A stretch of 6,229 bases of DNA from Caulobacteraceae bacterium (lineage in GTDB: Bacteria; Pseudomonadota; Alphaproteobacteria; Caulobacterales; Caulobacteraceae). The notes beneath the pieces were generated by a model, which was not told the DNA's origin, searched no databases, and saw only the letters and a list, made by a program, of their open reading frames with translations. Each line of letters opens with the position of its first letter. Positions within the stretch are counted from its first letter, which is position 1. Below, one piece after another: positions 1 to 4,446 of the stretch. The translations under genes were made by a program, and so were the position numbers. The DNA lies in contig JAQGII010000391.1 in assembly GCA_028291305.1 (NCBI GenBank), forward strand, positions 1 through 6,229. The letters run 5' to 3'.

Positions 1-130
1 ATCCGCCCTGGGTATATTGCTTTGGAAATGGGTGAATGGATTGTCTGGTCGCTCTCGGCGCACCCTTCGATCCGCGCTTGGGATGGATGACGTCAAGGAA
101 CGCGGAGTAATTCGAGAATCTTACACAAGA

Positions 131-146
131 TGTTCCGCGAAGAACA
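131..146. promoter_or_regulatory. Candidate operator dyad TGTTC-N6-GAACA
   Basis: Perfect 5-bp inverted arms TGTTC (131-135) and GAACA (142-146) are separated by 6 bases. The dyad lies about 40-50 bp upstream of the TATAAT hexamer at 183-188, a position usual for an activator or repressor site. The arms are inverted, so it does not match the direct GTTC-N7-GTTC alphaproteobacterial LexA box. The regulator is unknown and no regulator gene is in the window. Arms this short could occur by chance. Confidence 0.3.
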
Positions 147-158
147 AACGTCCTTACG

Positions 159-188
159 CTGAGAAAAAAGCTCATCTAACAGTATAAT
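159..188 (+). promoter_or_regulatory. Candidate promoter for ubiD-family gene (TATAAT)
   Basis: A perfect TATAAT sits at 183-188, with a CTGAGA (-35-like, 4 of 6 to TTGACA) at 159-164 and an 18-bp spacer. Transcription would start near 195 and leave a leader of about 110 nt before the ATG at 305. An alternative promoter of Caulobacter type overlaps it: TTGACA at 188-193 and GCTAGCCG at 209-216. The two cannot be told apart from sequence alone. Confidence 0.35.
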
Positions 189-196
189 TGACATCC

Positions 197-230
197 TTGG
201 CGGCGACAGCTAGCCGGAGCCCGCCGCCAA
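197..230. repeat. 9-bp-arm inverted repeat in ubiD-family leader
   Basis: TTGGCGGCG (197-205) is the exact reverse complement of CGCCGCCAA (222-230), enclosing 16 bases. The enclosed bases include GCTA (209-212), which could be the -10 element of a promoter whose -35 is TTGACA at 188-193. If transcribed, the repeat would fold into a 9-bp hairpin 75 nt before the start codon. No T-run follows, so it is not an intrinsic terminator. It could be a repressor operator or an RNA leader structure. Confidence 0.45.
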
Positions 231-304
231 AGGCCGGACGCGGGCGTCTGGCGAGCCGGACCTTCTAGCCGTCCGCCGAGGATCAACGCCAGGAAGCAAG
301 ACAC

Positions 305-1786
305 ATGAGTGAGTCCGCCAAGAAAACGCCGCTATCCCCCTACATCGACACCCGGCCGCAGCACGAAGATCTGCGCGACCTGCTGGTCGATTTCGAGCGG
401 ATGGGCGAGCTCGTCAAAATCGACGGAGCTGACAGCCATCTGGAACTCAGCGCCCTCGCGGAGACTGTGACGGCGCGCTATCCCGGCGCGGAACCGGCCC
501 TGCTGTTCGACAATATCCCAGGCTACGAGAAAGGCTTCCGTGTGTTGTCGGGGGCCTCTAATTCGTACAAGCGCCTGGCCCATGTTTTTGGCTTCCCCGA
601 GCCGCGCGGCCGCATGGATATCGTCCGTGCGTACAAGGCTCGGATGAAGCACAAGTTCGAGATGACCCCCCCGCGGGTGGTGACGACCGGGCCCGTCCTC
701 GAGAACGTCTGGCGCGACGATGAGGTCGATCTGACCAAATTCCCAGCGCCCTTCGTCCACGAACTCGATGGTGGACGCTATATCGGGACCGAGGATCTGG
801 TCGTGATGCGGCATCCGGATACGGGATGGGTCAATATGGGGACCTACCGCATCGCCGTGCATTCGAAGAACACCGTCGGCATCTGGATCTCCCCGGGCAA
901 ACACGGCCGGCTGATCCGCGACAAGTATTTCTCGCGGGGAGAGCCCTGCCCTGTCGTCATCTCCTGCGGCCAGGATCCCATCCTGTTCTTGTGCGCCAAT
1001 GCGGAAATGGCCGAAGGCGTCTCCGAATATGACTACGCCGGTGGCCAGCGCGGGCGGCCGTACGACGTGATCAACAGCGAACTCTACGGACTACCCTTTC
1101 CCGCCTCGTCCGAAATCGTGCTGGAGGGGGAGATGTATCCCGGCGAGACGCAGCTCGAAGGCCCGTTCGGCGAGTTCATGGGCTATTACGCGAGCGAGGC
1201 GAGCCACCAGCCCGTGGTCCATATCAAGCGCGTCTACTTCCGCAACAATCCCATCATCACCATGGCCATCCCTTCCCGGCCGCCGTCGAACTTCACGGTG
1301 GCGCGGGCCGCGGTGAAGTCCTCGATGATCTGGGACGAATGCGAAAAGGCGGGCCTGTCCGGCATCAAGGGCGTGTGGTGCCATGAAGCGGGCGCCGGCC
1401 GGCTCTTCAATGTGATCTCGATCGAGCAGAAGTATCCGGGACACGCCAAACAGGCCGGCATGCTGGCGGCGAACTGCCAATCGGGCGCCTATGCCGGGCG
1501 CTGGGTCGTGGTGGTGGATCACGACATCGACCCGTCCAACATCCACGACGTGATCTGGGCGATGTCGACGCGCTGCGATCCGCCCAACGACATCGATTAC
1601 ATCCGCCGCCACTGGAGTACGCCGCTCGACCCCATGCTGTTCGAGCCGCCATGGGAGAACAACCGCGCGGTGGTGGACGCCTGCCGCCCCTGGGGTCGGC
1701 TCGCCCAGTTCCCGCCCGTGGCCGAAGCCAGTCCGGAACTGCAGGAGCAGGTCATGAACAAGTGGCCGCACCTGTTCCAAAGGTAG
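305..1786 (+). CDS. UbiD-family prenylated-FMN-dependent decarboxylase
   Basis: This 493-residue protein has the full UbiD-family length (E. coli UbiD is about 497). UbiD enzymes reversibly decarboxylate aromatic or alpha,beta-unsaturated acids in the cytoplasm using prenylated FMN made by UbiX. Seen here: a flavin-binding segment with N177, R182 and H200 at the same spacing (5 and 18 residues) as N168, R173 and H191 of fungal Fdc1; a probable metal-ligand E241; and the hallmark EGPFGE (285-290), giving E285 and E290 as partners of R182. Also typical are PASSEIVLEG (266-275), YPGHAKQ (377-383) and VVVDHDIDP (402-410). The ATG at 305 follows AGGAAG (291-296) with 8-nt spacing. No ubiX or aromatic-catabolism genes are nearby, so flavin must come from elsewhere. 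The substrate cannot be read; a catabolic or detoxifying UbiD paralogue is as likely as the ubiquinone-pathway enzyme, so no gene symbol is given. Confidence 0.93.
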   Translation: MSESAKKTPLSPYIDTRPQHEDLRDLLVDFERMGELVKIDGADSHLELSALAETVTARYPGAEPALLFDNIPGYEKGFRVLSGASNSYKRLAHVFGFPEPRGRMDIVRAYKARMKHKFEMTPPRVVTTGPVLENVWRDDEVDLTKFPAPFVHELDGGRYIGTEDLVVMRHPDTGWVNMGTYRIAVHSKNTVGIWISPGKHGRLIRDKYFSRGEPCPVVISCGQDPILFLCANAEMAEGVSEYDYAGGQRGRPYDVINSELYGLPFPASSEIVLEGEMYPGETQLEGPFGEFMGYYASEASHQPVVHIKRVYFRNNPIITMAIPSRPPSNFTVARAAVKSSMIWDECEKAGLSGIKGVWCHEAGAGRLFNVISIEQKYPGHAKQAGMLAANCQSGAYAGRWVVVVDHDIDPSNIHDVIWAMSTRCDPPNDIDYIRRHWSTPLDPMLFEPPWENNRAVVDACRPWGRLAQFPPVAEASPELQEQVMNKWPHLFQR

Positions 1787-1831
1787 ACCAAAGCGGACGC
1801 TGCCCCTTCGACGGTTGCGAATGGGCGGCGC

Positions 1832-1894
1832 CACCGCTCAGCGGCTCCGCGCCGGCCTGACCGGCGGTGCGGAGTAAGGCTGAGGTCGGCGGTG
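1832..1894. repeat. Nested imperfect palindrome, possible intergenic repeat element
   Basis: Four successive arm pairs fold onto one 5-base loop (1856-1860): CACCG (1832-1836) with CGGTG (1890-1894); CTCAGC (1837-1842) with GCTGAG (1879-1884); CTCCGC (1845-1850) with GCGGAG (1869-1874); GCCGG (1851-1855) with CCGGC (1861-1865). That is 22 base pairs interrupted by small bulges. An outer pair, GAATGG (1819-1824) with CCATTC (1913-1918), brackets a unit of about 100 bp. It starts 46 nt after the ubiD-family stop codon and lacks a T-run. It may protect or end that mRNA, or be one copy of a dispersed palindromic repeat. Confidence 0.45.
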
Positions 1895-1953
1895 CAATCC
1901 TGCCCGGCGGCGCCATTCCCCTCCGATCCCGCATGAGAACGGGGCGGAAACCG

Positions 1954-1982
1954 AAAGACCGGCTCCGCCAAAGACCGACTCC
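1954..1982. repeat. 13-base direct repeat, period 16
   Basis: AAAGACCGGCTCC (1954-1966) recurs as AAAGACCGACTCC (1970-1982) with one mismatch. It lies directly beside the minus-strand terminator-like hairpin. A role is unknown and two copies may be chance. Confidence 0.35.
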
Positions 1983-1987
1983 CCCAG

Positions 1988-2026
1988 AGCCCAAAAAGCA
2001 AAAGCCCCCAGCCGAAGCCGGGGGCC
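1988..2026 (-). terminator. Minus-strand intrinsic terminator without an evident gene
   Basis: Read on the minus strand, a GC-rich hairpin with GCCCCC arm (2025-2020), a stabilising TTCG loop region and GGGGGC arm (2009-2004) is followed by TTTTGCTTTTT (2003-1993), the classic intrinsic terminator layout. On the plus strand the hairpin is preceded by A-runs and followed by no T-run, so it would not stop plus transcription. No minus-strand gene is credible to its right, where the next gene (2098-2592) is on the plus strand. It may end an unseen small RNA or antisense transcript, or be a remnant of an earlier arrangement. Confidence 0.6.
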
Positions 2027-2071
2027 GAGTGTTCCGAAGCAGCCACGGCCGCCCGCTAACGGCCGGGCGCC

Positions 2072-2089
2072 GGCGGAGGCGGCGGAGGC
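2072..2089 (+). repeat. Tandem GGCGGAGGC duplication carrying Shine-Dalgarno sequence
   Basis: GGCGGAGGC occurs twice back to back (2072-2080 and 2081-2089). Each copy holds a GGAGG. The second (2084-2088) is 9 nt from the ATG at 2098 and decides that start; the first is 18 nt away and too far to act. Confidence 0.55.
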
Positions 2090-2097
2090 GGCGACGC

Positions 2098-2592
2098 ATG
2101 CCCGCTCCCACGGCCGCCGAGGTTCTCGGCGCCCTATCGACTTGCGGCCGCGAAGCCTGCCCGGACATGGCGCGGCGCGTGGCGCGCGAGATCCTGGCGT
2201 TCGGCTGCGTGGACCGCGCCGCGGCCGCGCTGGCCGAGGACGACGCCCACGACCTCCTCTCCCACCTTCTGGCCTATCGGGCGGCCGTGGCGGAACTCGC
2301 CGACCCCGCCCTGCGCATCGCCCGCTTGAAGCGCGAGGCCGCCGACCTGGACGCCCGGGCCGAGCCGTCCTGGGCGGAGGCGGCCGAATTCGCCGGCAAG
2401 GCCGCCTTCCGGCGCCTGCAGGGGGAATCCGACCTGGCCTCGACCTTCCTGCGGCGGGCCGCGGCCGCCGAGCAGACGGCGGCGGTCCTCGAAGCCCGGG
2501 CCTTCGCCAAGCGGCTGGAGGCCGCCGCTCTGCAGGCGTCCGCGACCGGCCGCGACAGCCTCAGCGCCGCCCTCAAGACCATCGCCGCCTAG
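2098..2592 (+). CDS. Ala-rich helical hypothetical protein
   Basis: I do not recognise this 164-residue protein. It is rich in Ala, Arg, Leu and Glu with few helix breakers after residue 20. It looks mostly alpha-helical, perhaps a short bundle or coiled coil, with heptad-like stretches around residues 58-90 and 97-148. There is no signal peptide or membrane segment, so it is probably cytoplasmic. Cysteines at 16, 21 and 37 do not form a known metal motif. Third-position GC is very high, as expected of a native gene. The same frame is open back to a GTG at 1867, but that extension would cross the intergenic repeats and encode eight consecutive arginines. The ATG at 2098, 9 nt after GGAGG, is preferred. 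A small hairpin after the stop (ACCGGC 2598-2603 with GCCGGT 2609-2614) has no T-run. No functional link to neighbours is visible. Confidence 0.75.
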   Translation: MPAPTAAEVLGALSTCGREACPDMARRVAREILAFGCVDRAAAALAEDDAHDLLSHLLAYRAAVAELADPALRIARLKREAADLDARAEPSWAEAAEFAGKAAFRRLQGESDLASTFLRRAAAAEQTAAVLEARAFAKRLEAAALQASATGRDSLSAALKTIAA

Positions 2593-2612
2593 CTGGAACC
2601 GGCTTGTTGCCG

Positions 2613-2650
2613 GTGAACCCGGTGTGAACGTTGGCCTCCGGGTGCGTTCA
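2613..2650. promoter_or_regulatory. TGAAC-type repeat cluster upstream of exported protein gene
   Basis: GTGAAC occurs at 2613-2618 and again at 2624-2629, exactly 11 bp apart (about one helical turn). The second copy forms an inverted pair with a later site: TGAACG (2625-2630) and CGTTCA (2645-2650), 14 bases apart. The cluster lies 70-107 bp before the ATG at 2720, in the only non-coding stretch that could control that gene. This suggests a regulator binding on one face of the helix. The regulator is unknown and I see no clear -35/-10 pair here. Confidence 0.4.
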
Positions 2651-2719
2651 GGCCCCCGGGCTCAAATTCCACTCCATCAGCGGCGCCACTCCCGGCGCGG
2701 CCCAGACTGGAGAAGCCCC

Positions 2720-3025
2720 ATGAACCTCAAGACCGGCATCCTGGCCGCCGCCGCGGCCCTCACCCTGACCATCCCGGCCGCCGCCCTGGCCCAACCGGCC
2801 TACGGCAATGGCTACGGTTACGACGGGGGCCGCAGCGACTTCCGTCGCGACGACGGGCGCCGCGCCGAGCGCGAACGCGAATTGCGTCGCATGGAGGCCC
2901 AGCGCCGCCTCCAATGGCAGCGCCAACACGCCTACCGCGACTACGGCTACAGCAACTACGGCTACAGCAACTATGGCGCCCGCGGCGGCAACTATGGCGA
3001 TCGCGGCGGCTACTACGGCCGCTGA
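2720..3025 (+). CDS. Small exported Gly/Tyr/Arg-rich protein
   Basis: A 101-residue protein with a clear Sec signal peptide: Lys4, a hydrophobic Ala/Leu core (residues 6-20), and a likely cleavage site ALA|Q after residue 24. The mature part of about 77 residues has three zones: a Gly/Tyr start (28-37), a strongly basic, charged helix rich in Arg/Glu/Gln (about 38-72), and a Gly/Tyr/Asn tail (73-101) with GYSNY repeated at 76-80 and 81-85. It is probably periplasmic or surface-associated. No enzyme motif or cysteine is present. The ATG at 2720 follows GGAG (2709-2712) by 7 nt. The frame is open further upstream from 2624, but that would bury the signal peptide. It has its own upstream region and a strong terminator after it, so it is a single-gene unit. 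Similar short low-complexity exported proteins are frequent in alphaproteobacteria; the function is unknown. Confidence 0.82.
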   Translation: MNLKTGILAAAAALTLTIPAAALAQPAYGNGYGYDGGRSDFRRDDGRRAERERELRRMEAQRRLQWQRQHAYRDYGYSNYGYSNYGARGGNYGDRGGYYGR

Positions 3026-3071
3026 ACCACCCCGGAGCGCCGCCCTCGAAAGCCGCTCCCCACAACGAATG

Positions 3072-3112
3072 GCCCCGCCCCGCGTTAACCCGCAGGGCGG
3101 GGCTTTTCTTTT
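3072..3112 (+). terminator. Strong intrinsic terminator
   Basis: GCCCCGCCC (3072-3080) pairs perfectly with GGGCGGGGC (3095-3103). An inner GCG/CGC pair (3082-3084 with 3091-3093) closes a TTAACC loop. TTTTCTTTT follows at once. It sits 46 nt after the stop of the small exported protein gene and would insulate it from the gene starting at 3178. Confidence 0.9.
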
Positions 3113-3136
3113 GCCGGGGCGCAGGCCGCAAGGGGC

Positions 3137-3163
3137 GTGAACCGCCGCAATAAACGCTATATT
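3137..3163 (+). promoter_or_regulatory. Candidate Caulobacter-type housekeeping promoter
   Basis: GTGAACC (3137-3143) and GCTATATT (3156-3163), separated by 12 bp, fit the published Caulobacter housekeeping pattern TTGACGS-N10-14-GCTANAWC well at the -10 and partly at the -35. It lies between the preceding terminator and the gene at 3178. A start near 3169-3171 would leave under 10 nt before the ATG at 3178, or about 20 nt before the ATG at 3190. Confidence 0.5.
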
Positions 3164-3177
3164 GTCAAAAGGGACGG

Positions 3178-3585
3178 ATGATCGCCGGCATGAGGAAACA
3201 AGCGTTGTCGAACAAGATGGCTCGCACCGAGGATTGCGTCGTGGACAGCCCCGGTGTCGTTCAAAGCGTGGCCAAGGCCGCCTTGGTGCCCTGGATCGCC
3301 CTTTGGAGCCTTGTCGCTCTCGACAGCGCCCTGACCTATCGCAAGAGCCGCGAAGCCATCGACGACGCCATCGAGGCCGATCCGATCGCCGAGCTCTATG
3401 ACGGTCCCGCCCCGCAGACCGGCCGCATCAAGCGCTGGCTGATGTGGTCGCGGGCCGCCGACCTGGGCAAGCTGCGCGGCCTGCGCCGCCGGGCCAAGGC
3501 CGCCATGATCGGCGCGCCGCTGATCGGCATCGCCGGCTCCTCCGTGCTGCTCGGCATCGCCTCACGCCGCAAGCGGGCCAGCTAG
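3178..3585 (+). CDS. Small two-helix membrane protein of unknown function
   Basis: I do not recognise this 135-residue protein. Two hydrophobic segments stand out: about 35-52 (AALVPWIALWSLVALDSA) and about 109-128 (GAPLIGIAGSSVLLGIA core). Both are consistent with inner-membrane helices. Between them lies an acidic stretch (about 57-76, with DDAIEADPIAE) followed by a basic, Trp-containing stretch (83-107). The C-terminus RRKRAS is basic, so both termini probably face the cytoplasm with the first helix short. Start choice is uncertain. The ATG at 3178 has AGGGA (3170-3174) just upstream but little leader behind the candidate promoter; ATG codons at 3190 and 3217 give proteins 4 or 13 residues shorter. 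It stands alone between a terminator and a non-coding gap, with no functional clue from neighbours. Confidence 0.7.
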   Translation: MIAGMRKQALSNKMARTEDCVVDSPGVVQSVAKAALVPWIALWSLVALDSALTYRKSREAIDDAIEADPIAELYDGPAPQTGRIKRWLMWSRAADLGKLRGLRRRAKAAMIGAPLIGIAGSSVLLGIASRRKRAS

Positions 3586-3595
3586 CCAACCTGCT

Positions 3596-3619
3596 GCGAC
3601 TGCCGCAGTCGCCTGCGGC
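3596..3619. repeat. Two overlapping, mutually exclusive hairpins
   Basis: GCGACT (3596-3601) pairs with AGTCGC (3607-3612). Alternatively GCCGCAG (3602-3608) pairs with CTGCGGC (3613-3619) around a TCGC tetraloop. The two helices share bases and cannot coexist. They start 11 nt after the stop at 3585. No T-run follows, so any terminator role would be Rho-dependent or absent. The rest of the 3586-3744 gap has no gene and no convincing promoter. Confidence 0.4.
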
Positions 3620-3744
3620 GGTGCGACGCGCGCTTGCGGTCACGTGCGACCCCCTCTAGGAGATGGAAAGTGATAGGGTCCGGGACCATCATCCAGGACT
3701 GACCAGCGTCGACGGGACGGCCGGCGCGTCTTCAGGAGCCATCC

Positions 3745-4446
3745 ATGACGCAACAGACGCACGCCTTCGCCCCGGCGCACCCCGGCTTGGACGCCGATCT
3801 GCAGCCTATGCTGGACGCGCTGACGCAGAGCCTGCGCAAGCCGCCCGCGACCAGCCCCTACAAGCACTGGCTGCTTGACCGGATGCTCCCCGAAGCGACG
3901 GCCAAGGCCCTGGCGACCCTGCCCTTCGAGGCCCCCGACCTGCACGGCGTCTCGGGCAAGCGCGAGCTGCACAACGACAGCCGCCAGTATTTCGACGCGA
4001 CCAACAACGCCCGCTACCCGGTCTGCGACGCCGTCTCTCGTCTGTTCCAGGCCCCGCAAACCGTGCGCGCCCTGCAGGACGCCACCGGCGCGGACCTGAG
4101 AGGGACCAGCGTCCGCATCGAATATGCGGTGGATACCGACTGCTTCTGGCTGCAGCCGCACACCGATCTAGGCGTCAAGAAGATCACCATCCTCTACTAC
4201 CTGCCCGACGGGCCGGATCAGGAGGATCTGGGCACCGACCTCTATAGGGATGCGGACACCTGGGCCGGCCGCGCGCCCTTCGCATGGAACACCGCCCTGG
4301 TGTTCGTGCCCAACGGCCACACCTTCCACGGTTTCGAGCGCCGCGACATCCCCCGCCTGCGCCGCTCGGTGATCGTCAACTACGTCACCCAGGCCTGGAT
4401 CGCCCGCGACCAGCTGGCCTTCCCGGAAACGCCCGTCTCCGCCTAA
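3745..4446 (+). CDS. 2-oxoglutarate/Fe(II) oxygenase-like protein
   Basis: This 233-residue cytoplasmic protein has the double-stranded beta-helix signature of 2OG-Fe(II) dioxygenases. A QPHTD segment supplies iron ligands H139 and D141, followed by strand KKITILYYL (145-153). GTDLY (163-167) lies in a loop, then NTALVFVPN (182-190), a distal histidine in GHTFHGF (H195, or less likely H192), and RRSVIVNYV (206-214) with an arginine placed to bind 2-oxoglutarate. The family couples oxidation of a substrate to decarboxylation of 2-oxoglutarate; the substrate here is not evident and may be a sugar, lipid or protein side chain. Residues 1-130 are helical and probably shape the substrate pocket. 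The ATG follows AGGAG (3734-3738) at a good distance. Its end converges on the minus-strand ELM1-family gene, overlapping it by 4 nt. Confidence 0.85.
   Translation: MTQQTHAFAPAHPGLDADLQPMLDALTQSLRKPPATSPYKHWLLDRMLPEATAKALATLPFEAPDLHGVSGKRELHNDSRQYFDATNNARYPVCDAVSRLFQAPQTVRALQDATGADLRGTSVRIEYAVDTDCFWLQPHTDLGVKKITILYYLPDGPDQEDLGTDLYRDADTWAGRAPFAWNTALVFVPNGHTFHGFERRDIPRLRRSVIVNYVTQAWIARDQLAFPETPVSA

Larger units (their letters stand above)
1..304. other. AT-richer intergenic region upstream of ubiD-family gene
   Basis: No convincing gene is visible. Base composition is clearly lower in GC (25 of 60 bases at 121-180) than in the genes further right (47 of 60 at 2341-2400). Two reading frames stay open through part of it (plus frame 2-184; minus frame from an ATG at 175 to the left edge). 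Neither has a ribosome binding site, recognisable protein content or the third-position GC bias of the neighbours. The stretch holds candidate promoter elements and two inverted repeats, listed separately, so it reads as the control region of the UbiD-family gene. Confidence 0.6.
1787..2097. other. Structured non-coding gap between ubiD and hypothetical gene
   Basis: About 310 bases without a credible gene. Frames that cross it encode low-complexity Arg/Gly/Pro-rich sequence and overlap real genes on either side. The gap holds a large nested palindrome, a near-perfect 13-base direct repeat, a minus-strand terminator-like hairpin, a 6-bp GC hairpin (CGGCCG arms at 2046-2051 and 2060-2065) and a duplicated 9-mer with ribosome-binding sequence. 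I tested it by eye for a tRNA and found none. Confidence 0.6.

Noticed and set aside
131..146. SOS (LexA) box
   Set aside because: Alphaproteobacterial LexA boxes are direct GTTC-N7-GTTC repeats; here the arms are inverted with a 6-base gap.
1..175. Minus-strand frame from an ATG at 175 to the left edge, possible divergent regulator
   Set aside because: No ribosome binding sequence before the ATG, no helix-turn-helix-like content in 58 codons, and it overlaps the candidate operator dyad.
2..187. Plus-strand frame open from the left edge to a TAA at 185-187
   Set aside because: 61 codons with no recognisable protein content, AT-rich composition and no third-position GC bias; likely chance openness in low-GC sequence.
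1091..1834. Long minus-strand open frame of 247 codons opposite ubiD
   Set aside because: Shadow of a high-GC gene; the plus strand encodes an intact UbiD-family protein with all catalytic residues.
1867..2097. N-terminal extension of the 2098 gene from a GTG
   Set aside because: It would translate the intergenic repeats and an eight-arginine run; the ATG at 2098 has a well-placed GGAGG.
1787..2097. tRNA gene or att site in the gap
   Set aside because: No cloverleaf with a TTC-type arm and acceptor stem found on either strand, and no integrase or tRNA-end duplication in the window.
1752..2168. Minus-strand open frame that could own the leftward terminator
   Set aside because: It runs through the terminator hairpin and the palindrome rather than ending before them, is Arg/Gly/Pro-rich, and overlaps both flanking plus-strand genes.
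2598..2614. Terminator for the 2098-2592 gene
   Set aside because: Only a 6-bp stem with no T-run; too weak to call.
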